From contig NZ_JBMDWJ010000323.1 of assembly GCF_048595215.1 (NCBI RefSeq), forward strand, positions 1-64,000: DNA of 64,000 bases, in the 5' to 3' direction. Both the position numbers and the translations under genes were made by a program. The notes under the pieces are model-generated. The model ran no database searches. It was not told where the DNA came from and saw only the letters and a program-made list of their open reading frames with translations. This document shows, one piece after another, positions 16,650-25,006 of this stretch. Every line of letters begins with the position of its first letter. The first letter of the stretch is position 1. The stretch is from Siphonobacter sp048595215. GTDB taxonomy: Bacteria; Bacteroidota; Bacteroidia; Cytophagales; Spirosomataceae.

Positions 16650-17690
16650 ATGGAAAATTACTTGAAAGGCCGGGGTGCCCAGCTCAATACAGCCAACCGT
16701 TTTCTGAAACAACGCTACGAGGAAGAGCCCAGCGAAGTGCTGCAACCGTCTCCGCAAACGCAGTTTATTCCAGAGACGCCTAAGAAAATCATCAGTACGT
16801 TCAACAGCCCGGATTTACCCATGGGCAAATCCATTAACCCTTACCAGGGCTGCGAACACGGTTGCATTTATTGCTACGCCCGCAATTCGCACGAGTATTG
16901 GGGCTACTCGGCGGGACTGGATTTTGAAACGAAGATTATGGTGAAGCGAAACGCTGCCCCTTTGCTAGAAGAGCAGTTTCGAAAAGCGGCCTGGGTACCC
17001 ACGCCCATCGAACTTTCGGGTAATACGGATTGCTACCAACCCGCCGAACGCAAATTTGAGCTGACACGAAGTTTGCTGAAGGTCTTCGCCAAGTACCGTA
17101 ATCCCGTGAGCATGATTACCAAAAATGCTCTGATCTTACGTGATCTGGATGTACTCGCTGAACTGGCCGCTCACCGACTCGTCCACGTTTATATTTCGAT
17201 TACTACGCTTAATGAAGAGTTACGGCAGGCCATGGAGCCGCGTACGGTTACGGCTCAAAAACGACTACAGGTCATTGAACGACTGACGGCGGCGGGTGTA
17301 CCCGTGGGGGTGATGACCGCTCCCATCATTCCGGGTCTCAACGATCATGAAATTCCGAAGCTGATTGAATCGGCGGCAAACGCCGGAGCCCTTACGGCGG
17401 CCCTGACCGTCGTTCGGCTGAATGGAGCGATTGGCGAGTTATTCGAGGACTGGATTCGGAAGACCTTCCCTGACCGAGCCGATAAAGTCCTGAATCAGAT
17501 TCGGGATTGTCACGGCGGGCAACTCAACGACAGTCGCTGGAACGTACGCATGATGGGTCAGGGCAACATTGCCGAGCACATTCATCAACTCCACCGGATT
17601 TCACGGCAGCGGTACATGCCCAACCGCCAGATGCCTGCGTACGACCTAACGCAGTTTCGGCGGGAAGGTATGCAGATGAAGTTATTTTGA
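16650..17690 (+). CDS. PA0069-family radical SAM protein
   Basis: 346 residues. Opens with KGRGAQLNTANRF and then has the radical-SAM cluster motif in the family's extended form, NPYQGCEHGCIYCYARN (Cys-x3-Cys-x2-Cys), followed by IELSGNTDCYQPAE and an SPL-like SMITKNALILRD segment. The TIM-barrel continues through GVPVGVMTAPIIPGLND. PA0069/Rv2578c-type proteins are annotated as SplB-like but lack proof of photoproduct lyase activity. C-terminal GQLNDSRWNVRMMGQG is a family tail. Substrate unknown. Single gene, convergent with the lipoprotein gene downstream. Confidence 0.92.
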   Translation: MENYLKGRGAQLNTANRFLKQRYEEEPSEVLQPSPQTQFIPETPKKIISTFNSPDLPMGKSINPYQGCEHGCIYCYARNSHEYWGYSAGLDFETKIMVKRNAAPLLEEQFRKAAWVPTPIELSGNTDCYQPAERKFELTRSLLKVFAKYRNPVSMITKNALILRDLDVLAELAAHRLVHVYISITTLNEELRQAMEPRTVTAQKRLQVIERLTAAGVPVGVMTAPIIPGLNDHEIPKLIESAANAGALTAALTVVRLNGAIGELFEDWIRKTFPDRADKVLNQIRDCHGGQLNDSRWNVRMMGQGNIAEHIHQLHRISRQRYMPNRQMPAYDLTQFRREGMQMKLF

Positions 17691-17727
17691 TTGTAATGGT
17701 TGATTTCCAGCAGGTTGGGACGTAAAA

Positions 17728-17759
17728 AAAGGCTACAAAACGGGTGTTTTGCAGCCTTT
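17728..17759. terminator. Bidirectional terminator
   Basis: Fourteen-position stem with one mismatch (17728-17741 with 17746-17759), loop GGGT, A-run upstream and T-rich end, between convergent genes. Confidence 0.85.
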
Positions 17760-17781
17760 CGAACGTAATACCAAAATTTTG

Positions 17782-18309
17782 TTATCTAGGCTTTACATTA
17801 AATAGAAGGTAAGAGCCATCGGGTAAAACTACGCCTTTCGCACCGGCCCGAACAATAATCTCTTTGTCGAGTGCAGTCGGATTTTTAACGTTGATAACGT
17901 ATTTAAAAGTCGCCGAGTTATTATCTACGGCTTCTACATTATAGGTTAAAGTTCCACCTCCACCAGCTGATACCATTGTGATCGTTTTATTATCAGCACT
18001 CAAGGTCCAGGTACCCGTTGTTACGGAATTGCTATTGTCGATTTCGGACCGTTCAAATGTTCCGTCTGCTTTGAAAGTGACATAAAACTTTGAAAAATCT
18101 ACGATGTCAGGAAGATTGTCCGTACGATTTCTTTTATAAACAGACAAATTAACCGGAGCGGCTACGCCTTTTACTTCATCCGCTTGCCATGACTTCTGTA
18201 GAGCTACTTTCGTACCGTTTGATCCACCAGTATCCGTGTTATCGTCGTCTTTTTTGCAACCAAAAATGAAGGCGGCTGACAAAGCCAGTAACATTAAGCT
18301 TTTTTTCAT
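17782..18309 (-). CDS. Lipoprotein with lipocalin-like domain
   Basis: 175 residues with a signal peptide and lipobox (LSAAFIFGC) followed by an acidic linker KKDDDNTDTGGSNG, typical of exported Bacteroidota lipoproteins. The body shows the lipocalin-like pattern seen in many of these proteins: a W at the first strand (LQKSWQADEVKG), FYVTFKADGTFER, TGTWTLSADNKTITM, and YNVEAVDNNSATFKYVI. Probably attached to the outer or inner membrane. Function unknown. The 186 bases upstream, before polA, show no gene. Confidence 0.8.
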   Translation of the reverse strand: MKKSLMLLALSAAFIFGCKKDDDNTDTGGSNGTKVALQKSWQADEVKGVAAPVNLSVYKRNRTDNLPDIVDFSKFYVTFKADGTFERSEIDNSNSVTTGTWTLSADNKTITMVSAGGGGTLTYNVEAVDNNSATFKYVINVKNPTALDKEIIVRAGAKGVVLPDGSYLLFNVKPR

Positions 18310-18495
18310 GAGATTGTTTGTGTTCGAAAGTCATTCCGTTTCTGGCGGGTAAAACGATGGACTTCCTGGGTTTGTTTACAATGCGTTAATGGAGCTAAAA
18401 AACAGTACAAGGATGCGAGGGCAAACGCAGCAAACCGCCACGAATATAGTTTAACTTCTGATGTTCAGGGACGTATCGCTCCTAAATATCTTTGT

Positions 18496-21318
18496 TTAGT
18501 GAGCTTCCAGCCAGTTTTGCCCTACGCCCATGCCTGTTTCCATTTTTACCGACAAGGGCAAGGCATGCACCATTAGCTCATTTACGTGCTCCCGCAGATA
18601 GTCGAGTTCGCTCTTATGAACGTCGAAAACCAATTCATCGTGTACGGTAAGGATCATTCGGGACTTTAATTTTTCCCGCCGAATAAAATCTTGCACTTTC
18701 ACCATAGCGATTTTCATGATGTCCGCCGCCGTTCCCTGAATCGGAGCATTGATGGCGTTGCGTTCGGCGTAACCCCGGTCAGTCTGGTTGCCCGAGTTGA
18801 TATTCGGCAAATACCGCCGACGGCCCAGAATGGTTTCAGCGTAGCCCGTCTCACGTACCTTGGCCATGCTTTCATCCATGTATTCCTTTACCGCCGGAAA
18901 TTCACGGAAATAGTTGTCAATCAATTCCTTGGCTTCGGTCCGCGATACTTCTACCTGTTGGGAAAGTCCGAAGGCCGATACCCCGTAGATGATCCCAAAA
19001 TTGACCGTTTTTGCCTTCCGTCGCATGTCGGCGGTTACCTCTTCCAGCGGTACGTGAAAAACCTTGCTCGCCGTTGCCCGGTGTACGTCCAGCCCCTGAT
19101 TGAAGGCTTCCGTCATACTGGTATCCCCCGAAAACGCCGCCATGATGCGTAATTCGATCTGCGAATAATCGGCGGACAAAATCACGTGATCCTCATCGCG
19201 GGCAATAAAGGCTTTCCGAATTTCCCGTCCGCGTGGCGTACGAATCGGAATGTTCTGCAAGTTTGGATTTGTGGACGACAGCCGTCCCGTAGCCGTTACG
19301 GCCTGGTTGAAACTGGTGTGCAGACGACCCGTACGCGGGGAAAGCAAGGCGGGCAAAGCATCTACGTAGGTGGATTTGAGTTTCTGTAATTCGCGGAAAT
19401 CCAGAATCTTTCGTACGATTTCGTGCTTCGATTCCAGACCCAGCAACACGTCCTCGCCCGTCATGTACTGACCGGTTTTGGTCTTCTTTGCTTTGGGATC
19501 GAGGTGCAGTTTTTCGAACAAAATTTCACCCAGCTGCTTCGGGGAAGCGATATTGAATTCCTGTCCGGCCAGTTCCCAGGCCCGTTGCTGCGTATCCCGC
19601 AAATCTACGTCGAGTTGCTGCGAAAGCTCTTTCAAAAAGTCAACGTCGAGTCGTACACCCTCGGCTTCCACTTCAGCCAGTACGCGGGCCAGCGGCATTT
19701 CCACCGTCTCAAACAGTGAAACCAGCTTCGGATTTTGCAGGAGTACGGTGTTGAGTACCTCCTTGAGTTGCAGGGTAATATCGGCATCCTCAGCGGCATA
19801 CTCCTTGATTTTCTCCATATCCACATCCCGCATATTCCCCTGATTTTTGCCTTTCTTACCGATCAGTTCTTCAATGGCTACGGGCGTATAATTCAGATAT
19901 GTCTCAGCCAGAATATCCATGTTGTGCCGTTTTTCGGGCTCAATCAGGTAATGGGCCAGCATGGTATCGTAAAGCTTTCCTGCGACTTCCACACCGTAGT
20001 TAGCCAGAACCGTCAGATCGTATTTAATGTTCTGAGCGATTTTTTCGACGGCCTCATTTTCGAATACGGAACGAAAATCTTCCAGGATGACGAGAGCCGC
20101 CTCCCGGTTGTCGGGAACGGGCACATAGAAAGCTTCGCCCACGCGGTACGAAAAAGACATTCCAATCAAATCCGCTTCAATGGCCGACAAAGCGGTTGTT
20201 TCGGTATCGAAACAAATGGCGTCCTGCAGATTGAGGTAATGGGCCAGGGATTTCCGTAATTCTGGAGTATCGATCAACTGATAATCGTGAACCGTATCAT
20301 GCACCGTCCGGCGAACCGTAGTGGTTTCCCACTGCCCCGCTACTTCCGACGTCGCTATGGCGGCTACTGGAGCGGCTCCGAACAAATCCATCTGAGCCGT
20401 TGGGGCTTTGGATTTAGCCGTTTTGGGAGCCTCAGCGGGAGCCGGTTCTTCACCCAGCAAGCGTTTACGAAGCGTACGGAATTCCAGTTCATCAAGTAAG
20501 GCTGACAGGGTTTCGCGGTTGGGCTCACATAGTTCCAGAGCTTTTTCATCGAACTCAATCGGTACATTCTGCTCAATCAGGGCCAGCTCTTTGGACAAGA
20601 GGCCCTGCTCGGCAAATGCCCGAACGTTTTCGGCCATTTTGCCCTTCAATTGATCTACGTTGGCGATCAGGTTTTCGACCGAACCGTATTCCGCAATCAG
20701 TTTTACCGCCGTTTTTTCGCCAATACCGGGAATACCGGGAATATTATCGACGGCATCGCCCATCAGGCCCAGCAAATCCACGACCTGATCGACATTACTG
20801 ATGCCCCAGCGTTCACAGACCTCTTTGGGACCCATGATTTCCACGTCCTTCCCCATAAAGGCGGGCTTGTAGAGCTTCACGTGTTCCTCTACCAATTGTC
20901 CGTAGTCTTTGTCGGGTGTCATCATGTACACCTCGTAGCCGCCCGCCGCCGAAGCCTTTTTGGCCAGCGTACCAATGATGTCGTCGGCTTCGTAGCCTTC
21001 CATGATCAGTACCGGAATGCACAGAGCTTCGCACAACCGTTTGACGTACGGAATAGCAATCGTAATATCTTCGGGCTGTTGTTGCCGCTGAGCCTTGTAT
21101 GCCTCAAAACGTGTATGGCGAAACGTGGGCTTCGCCGTATCAAAAGCCACCCCTAAATGCGAGGGATTTTCCTTGCGTAATACTTCGAGAAGCGTATTTG
21201 TAAAGCCAAAAACAGCACTGGTATTCAGTCCGGTAGACGTAATACGGGGCGTTTTGGCAAAAGCGAAGTGAGCCCGGTAAATAAGGGCCATCGCGTCCAG
21301 GAGAAATAGTTTTTTCAT
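18496..21318 (-). CDS. polA: DNA polymerase I
   Basis: 940 residues with all three activities. Residues about 1-290: 5'-3' exonuclease (FLLDAMALIYRAHFAF, DKDYGQLV, GIPGIGEKTAVKLI). Residues about 345-530: 3'-5' exonuclease with intact catalytic acids (CFDTETTALS, NIKYDLTVL, YAAEDADITLQL). Residues about 550-940: family A polymerase with motif A SADYSQIELRIMA, motif B RRKAKTVNFGIIYG and motif C VHDELVFDV. Acts in Okazaki-fragment maturation and repair. Start at ATG giving MKKLFLLDAMA. Divergent from the FMN reductase gene; no clear terminator found downstream. Confidence 0.98.
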   Translation of the reverse strand: MKKLFLLDAMALIYRAHFAFAKTPRITSTGLNTSAVFGFTNTLLEVLRKENPSHLGVAFDTAKPTFRHTRFEAYKAQRQQQPEDITIAIPYVKRLCEALCIPVLIMEGYEADDIIGTLAKKASAAGGYEVYMMTPDKDYGQLVEEHVKLYKPAFMGKDVEIMGPKEVCERWGISNVDQVVDLLGLMGDAVDNIPGIPGIGEKTAVKLIAEYGSVENLIANVDQLKGKMAENVRAFAEQGLLSKELALIEQNVPIEFDEKALELCEPNRETLSALLDELEFRTLRKRLLGEEPAPAEAPKTAKSKAPTAQMDLFGAAPVAAIATSEVAGQWETTTVRRTVHDTVHDYQLIDTPELRKSLAHYLNLQDAICFDTETTALSAIEADLIGMSFSYRVGEAFYVPVPDNREAALVILEDFRSVFENEAVEKIAQNIKYDLTVLANYGVEVAGKLYDTMLAHYLIEPEKRHNMDILAETYLNYTPVAIEELIGKKGKNQGNMRDVDMEKIKEYAAEDADITLQLKEVLNTVLLQNPKLVSLFETVEMPLARVLAEVEAEGVRLDVDFLKELSQQLDVDLRDTQQRAWELAGQEFNIASPKQLGEILFEKLHLDPKAKKTKTGQYMTGEDVLLGLESKHEIVRKILDFRELQKLKSTYVDALPALLSPRTGRLHTSFNQAVTATGRLSSTNPNLQNIPIRTPRGREIRKAFIARDEDHVILSADYSQIELRIMAAFSGDTSMTEAFNQGLDVHRATASKVFHVPLEEVTADMRRKAKTVNFGIIYGVSAFGLSQQVEVSRTEAKELIDNYFREFPAVKEYMDESMAKVRETGYAETILGRRRYLPNINSGNQTDRGYAERNAINAPIQGTAADIMKIAMVKVQDFIRREKLKSRMILTVHDELVFDVHKSELDYLREHVNELMVHALPLSVKMETGMGVGQNWLEAH

Positions 21319-21454
21319 GCAACCGCTGCGTTTCTTGCCCGCAAGTTAACGCTTCGTGGCAGGCTTTCGTCACTGGTACGATTATTGCGAAAGAGGAATT
21401 TTCGTTAGATTGGATGATTGTTTCAGCCTCATCCGTTTACCTATGTTTTGCACC

Positions 21455-21988
21455 ATGGAAAAACCGTATCAGATCCTAGCCATTTCAGGCAGCCTGCGGG
21501 CCGCCTCGACCAATACGCAAATTTTAGAGAAAATTTCCCACTGGGTACCTGATACCGTTTCGTGGCAGATCTACGAAGAGCTGGCTCAAATTCCTCCCTT
21601 CGATCCGGATTATACGGAATATCCGGCGGCCGTCGAGCAGTTTCGTACACAGTTGCTGGCAGCGGATGCACTCGTCTTTTGTTCTCCGGAATACGTATTC
21701 GGCGTACCAGGAGTTTTGAAAAACCTGCTGGACTGGACCTCGGCGTTCTCTTCCGGCGAATGGCATGAAAAACCTACGGCGGTGATTACGGCTTCGATAC
21801 TGGGTGAAAAAGCCCACGAATCGTTGCGACTGACCTTAGGTATCCTGGGAGCCCGTATTCTGGAAAACACCAGTTTACTCATTTCTCACGCCCGTACGAA
21901 GATGGACAGGCCGGAAACCGAAGCCGATCTGAAAGCCGTATTAAACGCTCTGCTGCAGGAACTCACGGAGAAACCTGTACTTCAGTAA
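21455..21988 (+). CDS. NADPH-dependent FMN reductase family protein
   Basis: 177 residues from the ATG at 21455 (MEKPYQILAISGSLRAASTN). An upstream ATG at 21443 and a longer open frame back to 21356 exist, but the flavodoxin-like fold starts right after the chosen Met. The FMN phosphate-binding loop is GSLRAASTN and the second flavin segment is FCSPEYVFGVPGVLKNLLDW (the SPEYxxxxPGxLKNxLDW signature). Such enzymes reduce quinones, azo dyes, chromate or free FMN with NAD(P)H. Specific substrate unknown. Single gene ending at a bidirectional terminator. Confidence 0.92.
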   Translation: MEKPYQILAISGSLRAASTNTQILEKISHWVPDTVSWQIYEELAQIPPFDPDYTEYPAAVEQFRTQLLAADALVFCSPEYVFGVPGVLKNLLDWTSAFSSGEWHEKPTAVITASILGEKAHESLRLTLGILGARILENTSLLISHARTKMDRPETEADLKAVLNALLQELTEKPVLQ

Positions 21989-22005
21989 AGTTGCACTAGC
22001 ATACA

Positions 22006-22040
22006 AAAAGCCCCAACGAAGGGAATTCGTTGGGGCTTTT
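22006..22040. terminator. Bidirectional terminator
   Basis: A 15-bp perfect stem (22006-22020 with 22026-22040) with A-run and T-run at the ends, between the convergent FMN reductase and the small Cys-rich protein genes. Confidence 0.9.
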
Positions 22041-22055
22041 CTATTTTTCTGCTCG

Positions 22056-22229
22056 TTAGTTCACTTTCTGGATGGGAGGCAGCTTGGACTCGTCGAATTT
22101 AATCGCTCCGCAGGACCCGCAACCTTTGGCACAACCGCCGGTTTTCCGCAGGCTGAACTGCTTTCTGAACTGATTCCCCAGGTACGCCAGGGCACCGACG
22201 AATAACATTCCGATGACGAGTGTTTCCAT
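22056..22229 (-). CDS. Small Cys-rich membrane protein (FeoB-associated type)
   Basis: 57 residues: METLVIGMLFVGALAYLGNQ, one N-terminal membrane helix, then a basic stretch and GGCAKGCGSCGAIKFDE. The Cys-x3-Cys-x2-Cys cluster after a single helix resembles the FeoB-associated Cys-rich membrane proteins, which may bind metal at the cytoplasmic face. The gene is too short for most length cut-offs and overlaps a spurious longer frame. No feo genes are in this window. It lies between the FMN reductase terminator and suhB on the same strand as suhB, 54 bases after the suhB start's upstream partner region; whether they share a transcript is unclear. Confidence 0.7.
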   Translation of the reverse strand: METLVIGMLFVGALAYLGNQFRKQFSLRKTGGCAKGCGSCGAIKFDESKLPPIQKVN

Positions 22230-22282
22230 GCTTTCTTCTGTCTTTGAGCGTATAACGCTGAAGTCAAACCTTTTTGTTCGGA

Positions 22283-23083
22283 CTAGGCCATACTTTCGCT
22301 AATCATGTCAATCAATTCCTGATGAATGCGACCGTTGGAACTGATGATTTCGCCACCGAAGAGGTAGTTTTCTTCGCCTTTGAAATCAGTAACCGTACCA
22401 CCGGCTTCCTGTACCAGCAAGATACCAGCCGCAATATCCCAGCTATTGATGTTGTATTCAAAATAACCTTCAAACCAGCCGCGGGCCGTATACGCCAGAT
22501 CAAGGGCGGCCGAGCCGATTCGCCGGAACCCGTGCGATTCTTTCGTAATCCGTAGAATCATGTTCATGTACGCTTCGGTCTTCTGATTCTGACGACTGGG
22601 GAAACCACAGGCCAGCAAACTGCTCTGTACCCGGTCTACTTTGGATACCGACAGGCGTTCTTTGTTCAACCAGGCTCCGCCGTCTTTCCAGGTATAAAAC
22701 ATTTCATCCCGGAAGGGCTCGTAAATGATCCCCGCTACGGGTTTGCCGCCCTGCAACAAGCCAATGCTAGTACAAAACTGCGGATAGGCGTGCAGAAAGT
22801 TTGTCGTACCATCCAGGGGATCGATTACCCAGACAAATTCCTGATCGGTGGCCTGCTCTACTGTTCCTTCTTCGGTGATGAAACCCGAACCTGGTAAAAG
22901 TCCGGCAAGTCCTTCGACTAGCCGACTTTCCGTTTCCTTATCGACGTACGAAACCAGATTAAAATTTTCGCCGTATTTGTGCTCGATTTTCGTGGGATCG
23001 AAGTGTTTGAGTTCTGCCAGCATAAATTCACCGGCAGCTTTCGCCAATTGGGTTACTTCGAGGGTAATTTTCTCAAAACTCAT
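22283..23083 (-). CDS. suhB: Inositol monophosphatase family protein
   Basis: 266 residues, full length. Both metal-binding motifs are visible: WVIDPLDGTTNFLH (about residues 80-93) and WDIAAGILLVQEAGG (about 214-228), plus FITEEGT with the first Glu. The family cleaves phosphate from myo-inositol 1-phosphate and related sugar phosphates, needing Mg and inhibited by Li; bacterial SuhB also affects rRNA antitermination in proteobacteria. The gene symbol follows common usage. Start at ATG giving MSFEKITLEVTQLAK. Divergent from the AI-2E permease gene. Confidence 0.93.
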   Translation of the reverse strand: MSFEKITLEVTQLAKAAGEFMLAELKHFDPTKIEHKYGENFNLVSYVDKETESRLVEGLAGLLPGSGFITEEGTVEQATDQEFVWVIDPLDGTTNFLHAYPQFCTSIGLLQGGKPVAGIIYEPFRDEMFYTWKDGGAWLNKERLSVSKVDRVQSSLLACGFPSRQNQKTEAYMNMILRITKESHGFRRIGSAALDLAYTARGWFEGYFEYNINSWDIAAGILLVQEAGGTVTDFKGEENYLFGGEIISSNGRIHQELIDMISESMA

Positions 23084-23295
23084 GCGTCATTTGGTTTAGC
23101 TACTGGAGCCACGCAAGGTTGGGCGGTTTGCGTTTTGGCGTCCTTTGACAAAGTAACACTTATTCGTACGAACATTTTCGCTGGAAGAAAGCATTTCTTT
23201 GTGTCAAATAAGCTTTTATGCAGTCTTCTACGGAATAGGGCATTATTTTTTTAAGACCTCCTGCATTTGCAAGCAGCATTTCACCCCTTCAATGT

Positions 23296-24399
23296 ATGGC
23301 TTCTATTTACACCCCCAAACAGCAGCGTTATCTGCTCGTTTTTAGTCTTGTAGTGATTACGGGCTTCATTATCGCCGGTTTACGGCAATACATTACGGCT
23401 TTTTTCGGAGCCGGTATTTTATATGTCATTTTTCGTCCCTGGTTTACGACGCTGGTTCATAAAAAGAATTTTAATCGGACACTCGTTACGATTGGCTTAC
23501 TGCTATTTTCCATCATTGTCATCATCATTCCTTTTCTAGTACTAAGCTTGCTGCTGATTGGGCGGGTTCGCTATTACAGTCAGAATTACCAGGATATTCT
23601 CAAGCTGGTGAAACGGCTGGAAGACCTGACGGGCTTTTCCATTACGGACGAAGACAATATCCAGTCGCTCATTCAGCAGGGAGCCAGTTGGGCCAGTCAA
23701 CAGTTTCCTTCCATCATTGGTGGTACGCTCGACGTGCTGATTATCTTGGGTTTGCTGTTTTTTACGATGTACTACATGTTCCAGCAGGAAGAACAATTCC
23801 TGGGCGGATTGCGGCGGTACCTGCCTTTCGACAATGATACGGACGATGAACTGGGGGAAAGTCTCAAGAACATGGTGAACGCCAATATTCTGGGTCAGGG
23901 CCTGATTTCTTTAATTCAGGGCGTATTGACGGGACTTACGCTTTGGGTTTTCGATATTCCGGACGCGGCGTTCTGGGGTACCGTTTCGTTCTTTCTGAGT
24001 TTCATTCCGGTACTGGGCACTCCACTGGTCTGGGGTCCGGCCGGATTGATTGCTCTTTCGCAGGGCAATACGGGTCAGGGCGTCGGTATTCTCCTCGTCG
24101 GACTTATCGTTTTGACCAATGTCGATAACGTCCTGCGGATTGTCCTGGCCAAACGGATGGGCGATGTACACCCCCTCATTACGCTGGCGGGGGTAGTACT
24201 CGGCGTTCCCTTGTTCGGAATTCTGGGTCTGGTGATTGGTCCGTTACTCATTGCTTATCTGATCGTACTCTTCAAGGTGTTCGAACGCACTAATAAGCAA
24301 TTGATCAAAGAAGAGAAACAGGAAAATAAAATCATCCAGCAGCAGGCTACGCTCGAACAGCCCGATACGCCCATCATTCCTGATCATAAACTTTTGTAA
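23296..24399 (+). CDS. AI-2E family transporter (PerM/UPF0118)
   Basis: 367 residues with about eight membrane segments arranged as in the PerM family: two near the N-terminus, a soluble stretch (about residues 90-150), then a C-terminal cluster containing FFLSFIPVLGTPLVWGPAGLI and DNVLRIVLAKRMGDVHPLI, GVPLFGILGLVIGPLLIA. The family name comes from TqsA of E. coli, but members also act as cation/proton antiporters; the substrate here is unknown. A charged C-terminal tail (KEEKQENKIIQQQ) faces the cytoplasm. Inner membrane. Followed by a hairpin and the DoxX-like gene. Confidence 0.9.
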   Translation: MASIYTPKQQRYLLVFSLVVITGFIIAGLRQYITAFFGAGILYVIFRPWFTTLVHKKNFNRTLVTIGLLLFSIIVIIIPFLVLSLLLIGRVRYYSQNYQDILKLVKRLEDLTGFSITDEDNIQSLIQQGASWASQQFPSIIGGTLDVLIILGLLFFTMYYMFQQEEQFLGGLRRYLPFDNDTDDELGESLKNMVNANILGQGLISLIQGVLTGLTLWVFDIPDAAFWGTVSFFLSFIPVLGTPLVWGPAGLIALSQGNTGQGVGILLVGLIVLTNVDNVLRIVLAKRMGDVHPLITLAGVVLGVPLFGILGLVIGPLLIAYLIVLFKVFERTNKQLIKEEKQENKIIQQQATLEQPDTPIIPDHKLL

Positions 24400-24405
24400 G
24401 TAACC

Positions 24406-24445
24406 CAGCAGTCACCTCACGCAATGATCGGCCCGGTGACTGCTG
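24406..24445 (+). terminator. Terminator after the AI-2E permease gene
   Basis: Perfect 11-bp stem CAGCAGTCACC/GGTGACTGCTG (24406-24416 with 24435-24445), followed by a moderately T-rich stretch. Confidence 0.65.
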
Positions 24446-24473
24446 TTCATTTCTATCCTTCCCTAACTACCGC

Positions 24474-24920
24474 ATGAAACCATTTCTTGTCTTACTATCC
24501 TTTACTTTGATTACCCTCATTGGCGTGTGGCTCTCGTCAGGAGCCTGGCACCTGCGTTTTGCGGCCAATGTGGGTATGAGTGTCATGTTATTGTTTACGG
24601 CTCTGGGCCACTTTGTCTTCTGGAAAGGGATGGCGATGATGTTGCCTCCGTTTATTCCCTTTCGAAAGATTATTGTCTGGGCAACGGGGGTACTGGAAAT
24701 AGCCGCCGCTATGGGTTTGCTCTTCCCTACCTTTCGCCATACGACGGCCGTTTGGCTCATTATTTTCTTTATCCTGATTTTTCCGGCCAATGTGTACGCG
24801 GCCCTACAACGGGTGGATTACCAGAAAGCAACCTACAACGGACCCGGTACGGACTATCTCTGGCTACGAACGGGTTTACAGTTTTTCTTTATCATCTGGG
24901 TCTGGTTTTTCAGTTGGTAG
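24474..24920 (+). CDS. DoxX-like small membrane protein
   Basis: 148 residues, four hydrophobic helices covering most of the chain. GHFVFWKGMAMMLPPFIPFRKIIVWATGVLEIAAAMGLL corresponds to the DoxX/MauE-type segment in which a polar residue-rich turn precedes the third helix. No enzymatic residues can be named. Inner membrane, unknown function. Separated from the upstream permease by a hairpin and from the convergent fucosidase by a bidirectional terminator. Confidence 0.75.
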   Translation: MKPFLVLLSFTLITLIGVWLSSGAWHLRFAANVGMSVMLLFTALGHFVFWKGMAMMLPPFIPFRKIIVWATGVLEIAAAMGLLFPTFRHTTAVWLIIFFILIFPANVYAALQRVDYQKATYNGPGTDYLWLRTGLQFFFIIWVWFFSW

Positions 24921-24969
24921 CCGTTCCTGAATAAAGTCGATCCATAAGGCTACTATCCAGTATAAATGA

Positions 24970-25003
24970 GAAAAAGACGCGACCTGGAGATCGCGTCTCT
25001 TTC
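24970..25003. terminator. Bidirectional terminator
   Basis: GAGAAAAAGACGCGA and TCGCGTCTCTTTCTC face each other around an 8-base loop, with one-position asymmetries in the A/T part. Core stem GACGCGA/TCGCGTC at 24976-24982 and 24991-24997. Lies between convergent genes. Confidence 0.75.
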
Positions 25004-25006
25004 TCA

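Noticed and set aside
22061..22267. 68-codon minus-strand frame near suhB
   Set aside because: Overlaps the better-supported Cys-rich membrane protein in another frame and has no protein-like pattern.
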